Origin: Lacimicrobium alkaliphilum
GTDB lineage: Bacteria; Pseudomonadota; Gammaproteobacteria; Enterobacterales; Alteromonadaceae
Reading direction: 5' to 3'
Assembly: GCF_002591895.1 (NCBI RefSeq)
Contig: NZ_NISX01000004.1
Location: forward strand, 124,001 to 188,000
DNA: 64,000 nt
The notes below the pieces were generated by a model. The model had not been told where the DNA came from. It worked only from the letters and a program-made list of their open reading frames with translations, and did not search any database. Positions 57,539 through 64,000 of this stretch are shown here, piece after piece (the stretch's first letter is position 1; each line of letters starts with the position of its first letter). Position numbers and translations under genes: made by a program.

Positions 57539-57690
57539 ATGTCCATGGATGGACGGTATGCCGGAAATGTCGGGAACATTTTTCCGGCGATGTCCATGGA
57601 TGGACGGGCAGGTAATTGCTCCTGCATAACCTGCACTTCCGCCTTCCCTGGCGGTCGTATGCCGGGGTTGCAGGGAGCATTCCCCGGCGA
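57539..57690. repeat. Composite 51-bp-family hairpin repeat in the rplI 3' region
   Basis: Starts ATGTCCATGGATGGACGG directly after the terminator T-run. Hairpins in order: GTCC/GGAC with loop ATGGAT (57541-57554), GCCGGAAA/TTTCCGGC (57560-57588), GTCC/GGAC again 51 bases on (57592-57605), GCAGG/CCTGC and the CCGCC/GGCGG hairpin with minus-strand loop AGGGAA (57639-57654), and GCCGGGG/CCCCGGC (57661-57688). The middle part is the module of the 3141 array, the ends are the module of the 25410 array, so this locus joins both types. Confidence 0.88.
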
Positions 57691-57706
57691 AAATCACTTT
57701 AAGCGT

Positions 57707-58159
57707 TTACGCTTCGGCGATAATTTTCACTTTCACCTGAGCATGCACGTCTGAATGCAGTTGCAGGTCAATTTCAAACTCACCGGTTTCACGCAGTGTG
57801 CCCAGTGGCAGCTTAACTTCAGCTTTAGCCACTTCAACACCGGCCGCGGTCAGTGCATCGGCAATGTCTTTGGTACCAACAGAACCGAACAGCTTACCTT
57901 CTTCACCGGCAGGAGCTGCGATGGTCACTTCAGCCAGCTCAGCAACTTTTGCTGCACGGGCTTCAGCGGCCGCCAGCTCTTCGGCGATTTTCGCTTCAAG
58001 CTCAGCGCGACGCTGTTCAAACTTCTCAATATTCGCCTTCGTAGCCGGTACGGCTTTAGCCTTAGGGAACAGGAAGTTACGGGCATAACCTGATTTTACG
58101 GTGACTTGGTCACCCAAACCGCCCAGGTTGGCGATTTTGTCTAGTAGAATGATTTCCAT
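57707..58159 (-). CDS. rplI: 50S ribosomal protein L9 (bL9)
   Basis: A 150-residue protein with the N-terminal rRNA-binding domain [40 protein letters not shown] (cited by its first and last parts: MEIILL...GYARNFL...AVPAT), an alanine/glutamate-rich connecting helix near 45-75, and a C-terminal domain ending KIIAEA. It follows rpsR by 30 bases in the rpsF-rpsR-rplI operon. Confidence 0.98.
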   Translation of the reverse strand: MEIILLDKIANLGGLGDQVTVKSGYARNFLFPKAKAVPATKANIEKFEQRRAELEAKIAEELAAAEARAAKVAELAEVTIAAPAGEEGKLFGSVGTKDIADALTAAGVEVAKAEVKLPLGTLRETGEFEIDLQLHSDVHAQVKVKIIAEA

Positions 58160-58189
58160 CTTTGCTACCTCTTAATAATACGCCAACGA

Positions 58190-58417
58190 TTACTTGTGAG
58201 AATCAGTGTAAGGCAACAATGCCAGGAAGCGCGCACGCTTGATAGCAGTTGACAACTGACGCTGATATTTGGCACTGGTACCCGTGATACGGCTGGGTAC
58301 AATTTTACCACTCTCAGTGATGTAGTTTTTCAACAAGGCAGTATCTTTGTAATCGATCTGCTTGATGCCTTCCGCGGTGAAGCGGCAGTATTTACGACGT
58401 CTGAAAAAACGAGCCAT
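58190..58417 (-). CDS. rpsR: 30S ribosomal protein S18 (bS18)
   Basis: A 75-residue protein matching S18 end to end: [39 protein letters not shown] and [26 protein letters not shown]. It pairs with S6 on the platform of the small subunit, and their genes are adjacent, 18 bases apart. No priB lies between rpsF and rpsR, unlike the E. coli order. Confidence 0.98.
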   Translation of the reverse strand: MARFFRRRKYCRFTAEGIKQIDYKDTALLKNYITESGKIVPSRITGTSAKYQRQLSTAIKRARFLALLPYTDSHK

Positions 58418-58435
58418 ATTAAGTCTCCTAATCTA

Positions 58436-58882
58436 TTATTCTGCAGCAGCTTCAGAAGCAGAGCTGTCTTCGCGGCTTTCGCGACGATCTTCTCTTTCAC
58501 CTGAATCACGGCCATCTCGCTCACCTGAATCGCGGCGTTCATCACGACCACCTGTTTCACGGCGCTCTTCTCTGGCCATAGGGGAAGGTTCTGTATCTGC
58601 AGTTTTAGTGCGCATAATCAGATTACGCAGAACAATATCATTGAAACGGAATGCCGTTTCCAGCTCTTCAATGGCTTCAGCATTGGCTTCAGCATTGATC
58701 AGCACATAATGTGCTTTGTGCAGTTTTTCGATGGGGTAAGCCAGTTGGCGACGGCCCCAGTCTTCCAGACGATGGATCTGGCCACCGGCATTAGTAATGA
58801 TTCCGGTATAACGTTCGATCATACCTGGAACCTGTTCACTCTGGTCCGGATGAACCATAAATACGATTTCGTAATGACGCAT
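58436..58882 (-). CDS. rpsF: 30S ribosomal protein S6 (bS6) with long charged repetitive tail
   Basis: The first 100 residues are a normal S6 fold: [54 protein letters not shown]. The tail from about 103 to 148 is low-complexity, rich in Arg, Glu, Asp, Gly and Ser, with near-repeats [26 protein letters not shown], cited in parts here: [27 protein letters not shown]. coli S6 also has an acidic tail, the substrate of RimK glutamylation, but shorter. It ends ASEAAAE. Confidence 0.96.
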   Translation of the reverse strand: MRHYEIVFMVHPDQSEQVPGMIERYTGIITNAGGQIHRLEDWGRRQLAYPIEKLHKAHYVLINAEANAEAIEELETAFRFNDIVLRNLIMRTKTADTEPSPMAREERRETGGRDERRDSGERDGRDSGEREDRRESREDSSASEAAAE

Positions 58883-59029
58883 TAAAAGCTCCTTACGGTT
58901 ATAGCCTATTGCAGCTCAGCCGGTCTGCTTAAGGCAAGGAACGAAGGTGTATGGCTGAGTCAAGGGCGCGCATTGTATATAAAGCGGGCAAACGATACAA
59001 GCAATTATGTCGATCACCTGATGATCGTA

Positions 59030-59923
59030 TCAGGCTGCCACGGTCGGGGAATCTGCGGCCACCAATACAGCGACACCCACCAGAGCCAGCAACGACCACA
59101 GCAATGCCTGGCGATGAATGCGTTCTTTCAGCAACCAGGCGATCCCTAACGATAAAATAACACTGGTGGCGAACAGAGTTTGCACCACAGCAGCCTTGGT
59201 ATGAGTAAAGGCTACCATCTGCAGATATAACGCGGCGAAGGTTCCCACCAGCGTAGCGGCACAAAATACCATCCAGGTGCGTTTGGGGTTGTCACTTTTG
59301 GGCAGCCAACGCTGACGCATCCCCAACATCAATACAATAATAATAGCCATACCGCCAAGCAGGCGAATCTGACTGGCATTGGCCGCATCGATACCGGTAG
59401 AAGTGAGAATATCGCGGCTGATCACTGCGCCCACCGCCTGGCACAGGGCGGCCAGTGCCGCATAGATATAACCGGTGGCTTCAAAGATCTTTGTCTGATC
59501 ACGCCGGTTTAACTTAATCACCATATCCACAGACAGGATAACCAGCGCGATACCCAGCCATTGCTGCCAGTTCAGCCATTCGGCTATCCAGGCCATGGCC
59601 AGCAGTGCAGTAAAGATTGGCGCCAGGGTTTCCGCCACCAATAACGACTGGCTGTCTCCAATTTTGTTCAGAGACTGAAAAAAACAGGTATCCCCCAGAC
59701 CTATGCCGATAACACCGCTTATAAGCAGCCAGAGTATATCCACCTGTGACAACTCGACCTGCATTGGCATGGCCAGGGTCAGAGGCAACAGAATCAGAAT
59801 AGCCACCAGCCCTTTCCAGAAATTCAGTGCCAGTGGCGAATAACTTGCGCCTAATTGCCTGAACAGTCTGGCCGCTACCGCCCAGCAACAGGCTGTACTT
59901 AATGCCGCGATTTCACCAATCAT
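59030..59923 (-). CDS. DMT-family (EamA) transporter
   Basis: A 297-residue inner-membrane protein with about ten hydrophobic segments arranged as two EamA repeats: the first ends near VDMVIKLNRRD (about 145), the second begins GYIYAALAALCQAVGAVISRD. Drug/metabolite exporters of this type carry amino acids, nucleotides or drugs; the substrate cannot be told. The ATG at 59923 (MIGEIAALSTACCWAVAARLF) is preferred, since the upstream extension to 60007 is hydrophilic and overlaps the divergent leader. No operon partner. Confidence 0.85.
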   Translation of the reverse strand: MIGEIAALSTACCWAVAARLFRQLGASYSPLALNFWKGLVAILILLPLTLAMPMQVELSQVDILWLLISGVIGIGLGDTCFFQSLNKIGDSQSLLVAETLAPIFTALLAMAWIAEWLNWQQWLGIALVILSVDMVIKLNRRDQTKIFEATGYIYAALAALCQAVGAVISRDILTSTGIDAANASQIRLLGGMAIIIVLMLGMRQRWLPKSDNPKRTWMVFCAATLVGTFAALYLQMVAFTHTKAAVVQTLFATSVILSLGIAWLLKERIHRQALLWSLLALVGVAVLVAADSPTVAA

Positions 59924-60060
59924 AAGTATCCGGTTAATGAGGTTTAGATTTGAGCGGGCGGCAGGATAGAGAGGTTTATCAGCCAAATCCAGAAATGAAT
60001 GGGACAAACTCCCAAAGTGCTGCGGCTAAGACTCTTTTATCTTGCGCTGGATCCTGCACT

Positions 60061-61251
60061 ATGGGGATTAACAATACTTGGGTAGACTGGCAAACTGTCT
60101 GTTGCACAAGGCAAGGGGCGCTTAAGGGAGAACAGATTATCAGCCAACAAACACAATCCAGAACATTCGGTGGCCAGCCTTTCGTTATGCTCGTGGTTAT
60201 CGTCGCCACGTTATACCTGGCCAGAGGTTTTTTGCTGCCGGTTACCGTATCCCTGATGCTGGCACTGACCCTGTCACCACCGGTCAGCCGGTTGATGAAA
60301 ATCGGCATACCCAAAGTCCTTTCCAGCCTGATTATGCTGTTACTCAGTTGTTCATTGTTACTGGGTGCCGTGTGGTTAATGCTGCCGGCCATAGGCGGCT
60401 GGCTGACCACTGCGCCGGAAAAAATTGAAAGCCTGATGCATCTGGACCAGGAAATGGTCGGAACATTGCAACAGGTGAAGGATTCGGTAGAAAAAACCTC
60501 TGAAAAAGTTTCCGAAGCCGTAGAAGACGTGATCAGCTCTGAACAACAGGCTCCGGTCATGGTGGAGCAGCGAACCTGGCCTGACACTCTGCTCACCAAT
60601 ATACAACAGGGCGCAGGCAGTACCTTGCTGATTCTGGTTCTGACTTTGTTTCTGCTTACTAATGGCGGCGATCTGGTGATGAATATGGTGAAGCTGGCAA
60701 AGGAGCGACAACAACGACGAAGAATTATCAGGCTATTCAGCCGCCTGCGCACTGAAACCGGTTATTATCTGGGCGCGGTCATGTTAATCAACCTCACTCT
60801 GGGAGCGATTTCCAGTGTGCTGCTATGGCTGATTGATTTTCCCATGCCCTGGATCTGGATTGTATTGATAGCGGTACTGCGGCTTATTCCTTATGTAGGC
60901 ATGAGTATTGTCAGTGCGCTGTTGCTACTGATTTCTGTTACCCAGGGTGACCAGCAGCTCTGGCAGATACTCATGGCCCCCGTCGGATTTCTGGTGCTCT
61001 CCACCCTCTTTGGTTTTATTGTTGACCCGGTAGTACACGGTATCCGCCTGCGAATTAACCCTATCGTGGTGTTTGTTGCAGTGATCTTCTGGGGCTGGCT
61101 ATGGGGCCCGATTGGAGCCATCCTTGGCGTGCCCTTACTGACAGTCATTTTTGTAGTGGCTGACACCCTGGGCTGGAAACAAATAAGCCAGATTATGACG
61201 ACCCGGCTCGGTACTGTCTCCGCATCAGAAAATAGCGATGGAAGACAATGA
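60061..61251 (+). CDS. AI-2E family transporter (PerM/TqsA-like membrane protein)
   Basis: A 396-residue protein from ATG 60061. Hydrophobic segments pair near residues 45-110, then a periplasmic coiled stretch (KIESLMHLDQEMVGTLQQVK), then a C-terminal membrane bundle with IAVLRLIPYVGMSIVSALLL and LRINPIVVFVAVIFWGWLWGPIGAILGVPLL, the family signature. Members export or exchange small molecules or ions. Start uncertain: AAGGGAGA (60124-60131) stands five bases before an ATT codon at 60137, close to the hydrophobic core, and the frame is open back to 59950. Overlaps the amidotransferase gene (ATGA). Confidence 0.87.
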   Translation: MGINNTWVDWQTVCCTRQGALKGEQIISQQTQSRTFGGQPFVMLVVIVATLYLARGFLLPVTVSLMLALTLSPPVSRLMKIGIPKVLSSLIMLLLSCSLLLGAVWLMLPAIGGWLTTAPEKIESLMHLDQEMVGTLQQVKDSVEKTSEKVSEAVEDVISSEQQAPVMVEQRTWPDTLLTNIQQGAGSTLLILVLTLFLLTNGGDLVMNMVKLAKERQQRRRIIRLFSRLRTETGYYLGAVMLINLTLGAISSVLLWLIDFPMPWIWIVLIAVLRLIPYVGMSIVSALLLLISVTQGDQQLWQILMAPVGFLVLSTLFGFIVDPVVHGIRLRINPIVVFVAVIFWGWLWGPIGAILGVPLLTVIFVVADTLGWKQISQIMTTRLGTVSASENSDGRQ

Positions 61252-61931
61252 ATCTGGCAAAGCCTACAACACCACCACTTATAGGAATAACAACGCATTC
61301 GGGGCGTTGGTGCCCCCCCTGGTGGGCGATGGCGTTCGCTATTCGCCGCGCCGGAGGTGAAGCGACGAGGATCAGTACCCGCCATGATGTTGACCTGGAC
61401 AAGCTTGACGGACTGCTGATCAGTGGTGGTACCGATCTGTGCCCTGAACTCTACGGGCAGGAGGCTGAACCCGGACAGCAATACGATGTGCCCAGAGACA
61501 ATTTAGAGTATCAGGTACTGGACTTTGTCCTGCAAAAGCAACTACCTGTAATGGGCATTTGTCGGGGTTGCCAACTTATTAATGTGCGGCTGGGAGGAAC
61601 GCTGTTCAGGGATATCAAAGATCAGCGCAAGCTGACATCTAACCGCACACTGCTCCATCCGGGTAAAACGCTGTTTATAAAACCGGATAGTATGCTACAC
61701 CGCATTGTTGAACATGAACGGTTGCTGATTAACAGTATCCACCATCAGGCGATCAGTGAGGTGGCTGAGAACTTCAGCATCAGTGCTACCGATGCGGATG
61801 GCTTTACCCAGGCCATTGAAAGCAATGCACTTCCTCATGTCCTCGGCGTACAGTGGCACCCTGAATACCTGCCCTATATGATCAATCAGACCAAGTTGTT
61901 CAAATGGCTGGTTCACCAGTCCGGTACATAA
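61248..61931 (+). CDS. Class I glutamine-amidotransferase-like hydrolase (peptidase C26, gamma-Glu-GABA hydrolase-like)
   Basis: A 227-residue protein of the C26/PuuD family. The nucleophile elbow GICRGCQ has Cys105, and the His-Glu of the triad is in GVQWHPEY near 202-209. LDGLLISGGTDLCPELYG near 53-70 is the family's substrate region. PuuD-type enzymes hydrolyse gamma-glutamyl-GABA in putrescine breakdown, but no puu genes are nearby, so the substrate is open. The ATG overlaps the upstream stop (ATGA), so it is co-translated with the AI-2E-type gene. Confidence 0.85.
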   Translation: MNLAKPTTPPLIGITTHSGRWCPPWWAMAFAIRRAGGEATRISTRHDVDLDKLDGLLISGGTDLCPELYGQEAEPGQQYDVPRDNLEYQVLDFVLQKQLPVMGICRGCQLINVRLGGTLFRDIKDQRKLTSNRTLLHPGKTLFIKPDSMLHRIVEHERLLINSIHHQAISEVAENFSISATDADGFTQAIESNALPHVLGVQWHPEYLPYMINQTKLFKWLVHQSGT

Positions 61932-61944
61932 AGACCTGAGCATA

Positions 61945-62367
61945 ATGATCTCTTATCTGGTGTTGTTTTCTTCGGCCTTCCTCGCTGCCACCTTTTTACC
62001 ATTCTATTCGGAAGTGGTGCTGTTCACCCTGGCCCGTCAGGGCGAACCCGCAGCGCTGCTGATTCTGGTGGCGACACTGGGGAATACCCTCGGTGCGGTG
62101 GTAAACTGGGTGCTGGGTAAATATCTGCTGCACTTTAAGGATCGCCGATGGTTCTACTTTAAAGAATCACAGATTGAGCGGGTACAGAAGTGGTACCAGC
62201 GCTATGGAGTGTGGAGCCTGGCTTTTTCCTGGTTACCGGTCGGCGGAGATGCATTAACCTTTATTGCCGGAGTGATGAAAGTACGCATACTGCCATTTCT
62301 TATTCTGGTGGGGCTGGGTAAAGGCGTACGATATATTCTGGTATTTTATTTTTCCACCGCCATTTAA
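61945..62367 (+). CDS. YqaA-family membrane protein (VTT/DedA-like fold)
   Basis: A 140-residue membrane protein. The VTT-domain pattern is present: FLAATFLPFYSEVVLF at the N-terminus with the re-entrant loop residues, TLGNTLGAVVNWVLGKYLL, and FSWLPVGGDALTFIAGVMKVRILPFLILVGLGKGVRY with the G-R/K arrangement of DedA proteins. Relatives are thought to act in lipid scrambling or carrier recycling; nothing here shows which. It follows the amidotransferase gene by 13 bases and probably ends the operon. Confidence 0.87.
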   Translation: MISYLVLFSSAFLAATFLPFYSEVVLFTLARQGEPAALLILVATLGNTLGAVVNWVLGKYLLHFKDRRWFYFKESQIERVQKWYQRYGVWSLAFSWLPVGGDALTFIAGVMKVRILPFLILVGLGKGVRYILVFYFSTAI

Positions 62368-62499
62368 ATCACACTCTGGTTACTCATCAGCATATTCGGA
62401 AATACGCTTTTTAGCGATACAATCAAGCGCAAAGTCAGGTTTCCTCTTACAAACAAAATATGTTTCGTTGAATCCCTGTCGTCTTCGCTAAAAATTCAC

Positions 62500-62505
62500 T
62501 ATACT
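62500..62505 (+). promoter_or_regulatory. Candidate -10 box upstream of the micro-protein gene
   Basis: TATACT within an AT-rich stretch, 82 bases before the ATG at 62587. No convincing -35 hexamer at 16-18 bp spacing is seen, so the call is weak. The rest of 62368-62586 holds nothing recognisable. Confidence 0.3.
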
Positions 62506-62586
62506 GTCACACTCAAAAATCAGACGCACTGTTAATATAACCGTGCTGAATACACTCACAGCATTCAGTTTAGAAAGGATTTAAAC

Positions 62587-62754
62587 ATGATTTTGCTTAC
62601 ATTACTTTTCGCTGCCATTCTCGTTTTATTGCTGTACTCCCTTGCACAGGACAAGGGTAAAAATACAAAACATTTCCGCAATAGACGCGAGGCTTCAGTA
62701 CGACCTTTACAATTGCGTAAGAAGCCTCTCAGAACTGGCGAATCTCTGTACTAG
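62587..62754 (+). CDS. 55-residue single-span membrane micro-protein, function unknown
   Basis: ATG 62587 to TAG 62754, preceded by AGAAAGGATTTAAAC with AAGGA at good spacing. Residues 1-18 are a hydrophobic segment (MILLTLLFAAILVLLLYSLA), then a basic tail with Lys/Arg at about 16 of 35 positions (KGKNTKHFRNRREASVRPL). This is an N-out or N-in anchored peptide with a DNA- or lipid-head-binding-like basic tail; no family recognised. A terminator follows 47 bases later, so it looks like a one-gene unit. Confidence 0.6.
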   Translation: MILLTLLFAAILVLLLYSLAQDKGKNTKHFRNRREASVRPLQLRKKPLRTGESLY

Positions 62755-62801
62755 ACGATCCGTTGCTCAGAGTGAGTATTGACTCAGAGTAAAAGGATAT
62801 T

Positions 62802-62823
62802 AGCCCCGTTACGGGGCTTTTTA
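62802..62823 (+). terminator. Intrinsic terminator after the micro-protein gene
   Basis: AGCCCC, loop GTTAC, GGGGCT followed by TTTT. Six perfect pairs. Confidence 0.88.
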
Positions 62824-62896
62824 CTTTCTACCATCCCTTATTTCACACACCGGTGTTATCCTGCTCTCCTGTTTGAGTAGATTCGGATGCTTTTTC

Positions 62897-64000
62897 ATGC
62901 GCTTAGGACCAGGACTGCTTGTAACCGCCGCCTTTATCGGACCCGGTACTATTACCACAGCCAGTATGGCCGGAGCCAACTTTGGCTTCACTCTGCTGTG
63001 GACGCTGCTATTTTCCGTGATCGCCACCATGGTGTTGCAGGGCATGGCTGCCCGACTTGGTCTGGCAACAGGCCTGGGCCTGGCCGAGTCGCTGCGAAAA
63101 ACACTCAATTCAGGATGGCAGAAGTACCTGTGCATGGCACTGGTGATCAGTGCGATCGGTATAGGCAGTGCAGCCTATGAAGCCGGCAACCTGACCGGTG
63201 CGGCCATGGGTATTCAGGCGCTACTCGGCGCACAAATCAGCACCTGGAGCACCCTGTTAACCCTCATTGCAGGGCTGCTGTTATTCAGTGGTCATTACCA
63301 GGTACTGGAAAAAAGTCTTATCGCTCTGGTGTTGCTGATGTCACTGGTATTTATCACCACCATGATCATTGCCCGGCCCGATATCCCCGCGCTGCTCAGT
63401 GGTTTGCTGATCCCCAGCTTCCCGGCTGGCTCGGTCACAACCGTACTGGCTCTGATCGGCACCACCATTGTGCCTTATAACCTGTTTTTACATTCCAGCG
63501 TCCTGGCCAGGCAGCATAAAGCATCAACAGATATGGGTGAAACCATCCGCCAGAGCCGATGGGATACGGGCCTTTCTATAGGACTCGGCGGGTTGATCAC
63601 CCTTGCCATCGTCTCAACTGCCAGTGCCGCGTTTTTTGGCCAGCTTGCCGGTGACATCAACGCGGCGCAGATGGCTCTGCAACTGGAGCCTCTGCTGGGT
63701 AATCTTGCCCACTACTTTTTCGCTATCGGCCTGTTCGCTGCCGGACTGACCAGTGCTATCACCGCGCCACTGGCTGGTGCTTTCGCCGTTTGTGGAATGA
63801 TGGGCTGGTCTACGGATCTGGCCAGTAATAAATTTAAGACAGTGTGGGCTGTCATTCTGTTGTGCGGTGCTATTGGCGCGGCACTAAAACTCAGTCCTGT
63901 TGCCCTGATTATTTTCGCTCAGGCTGCCAATGGCATTTTATTGCCCATAATTGCCATTTACCTGCTGTGGCTGATGAACCAGAAAAAGGTTCTGGCAGAA
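62897..64000 (+). CDS. Nramp-family divalent metal transporter-like protein (3' end outside window)
   Basis: At least 368 residues with about ten membrane segments, continuing past the window edge. ATG 62897 gives MRLGPGLLVTAAFIGPGTIT; no longer in-frame start is credible. The Nramp layout is present, but the metal-site motifs differ from MntH: TM1 reads GPGT where DPGN is canonical, and TM6 reads IVPYNLFLHSS where MPHNLYLHSS is canonical. So the metal-ligand Asp, Asn and Met of classical Nramp are replaced. Such Nramp-related proteins form separate bacterial clades; substrate unknown. It is separated from the micro-protein gene by a terminator. Confidence 0.85.
   Translation, partial: MRLGPGLLVTAAFIGPGTITTASMAGANFGFTLLWTLLFSVIATMVLQGMAARLGLATGLGLAESLRKTLNSGWQKYLCMALVISAIGIGSAAYEAGNLTGAAMGIQALLGAQISTWSTLLTLIAGLLLFSGHYQVLEKSLIALVLLMSLVFITTMIIARPDIPALLSGLLIPSFPAGSVTTVLALIGTTIVPYNLFLHSSVLARQHKASTDMGETIRQSRWDTGLSIGLGGLITLAIVSTASAAFFGQLAGDINAAQMALQLEPLLGNLAHYFFAIGLFAAGLTSAITAPLAGAFAVCGMMGWSTDLASNKFKTVWAVILLCGAIGAALKLSPVALIIFAQAANGILLPIIAIYLLWLMNQKKVLAE

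Noticed and set aside
55539-57706. An insertion sequence or prophage remnant with its own genes
   Set aside because: No transposase, integrase or phage-like protein can be read in any frame; the region is explained by mosaic repeats and a tandem duplication.
1-64000. tRNA or rRNA genes
   Set aside because: No cloverleaf with GGTTCRANYCC-type T arm or rRNA-like sequence was noticed in the gaps; a tRNAscan/Infernal run would be needed to be certain.
1-64000. A defence, secretion or biosynthetic island
   Set aside because: Every sizeable gene belongs to core metabolism, envelope, translation or simple accessory families; no multi-gene cassette of unknown or defence-like genes is present.

Overview
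This is a 64 kb stretch of gammaproteobacterial chromosome. Its gene orders are the classical ones of that class: rpsB-tsf-pyrH-frr-uppS-cdsA-dxr-rseP-bamA-skp-lpxD-fabZ-lpxA-lpxB-rnhB-dnaE-accA-tilS, map-glnD-dapD, recA-pncC//mutS, nrdR-ribD-ribC-ribBX-ribH-nusB-thiL-pgpA and rpsF-rpsR-rplI. Protein character and the long, repeat-rich 3' intergenic regions suggest a marine or alkaliphilic member of the Alteromonadales. The genus cannot be fixed from sequence reading alone. No rRNA, tRNA, complete insertion sequence, prophage or CRISPR array was found.

Layout. 0-6.7 kb (+): end of rnt, trmO, proS, then a 0.74 kb repeat-rich gap, an MBL-fold hydrolase, a patatin-like phospholipase and a GGDEF diguanylate cyclase. 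6.7-27.3 kb (-): one long housekeeping block running from rpsB back to tilS. It covers ribosome function (rpsB, tsf, frr), UMP kinase, isoprenoid carrier lipid (dxr, uppS), phospholipid (cdsA), outer-membrane assembly (rseP, bamA, skp), lipid A (lpxD, lpxA, lpxB), fatty acids (fabZ, accA), replication (dnaE, rnhB) and tRNA modification (tilS). 27.6-31.9 kb (+): map, glnD, dapD. 32-33.7 kb (-): recA with a clear LexA box, and pncC. 33.7-36.3 kb (+): mutS. 36.5-41.8 kb (-): a transglycosylase-like lipoprotein, gshA and an M16 peptidase lipoprotein. 42-44 kb (+): a pseudouridine synthase, a VanZ-like protein and a ketopantoate-reductase-like protein. 44-50.7 kb (-): the riboflavin/thiamine/nusB/nrdR cluster. 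Then come an MCP gene relic, a periplasmic-binding-like protein and glyA (-), ettA (+), a 2.2 kb repeat island, rplI-rpsR-rpsF and a DMT exporter (-), and AI-2E-type, glutamine-amidotransferase, YqaA, micro-protein and Nramp-like genes (+) to the window end.

The coding content is ordinary core genome. The unusual material is intergenic. A family of short hairpins keeps a nearly fixed loop (AGGGAC/AGGGAT, or ATGGAT) while the stems change in a base-paired way. Copies form 51-bp-period arrays at three distant loci, two of them starting exactly at the end of the U-tract of unrelated terminators. Downstream of ettA there is a second, synonymously diverged copy of the last 12 ettA codons, then an exact 702-bp tandem duplication of a mosaic repeat island. 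Other points are an RibB protein whose GTP cyclohydrolase II half lacks the zinc cysteines, an Nramp-family protein without the canonical metal-binding motifs, and a long inverted repeat between rpsB and map. None of this amounts to a demonstrated new system. The hairpin family and the ettA tail are the best leads.
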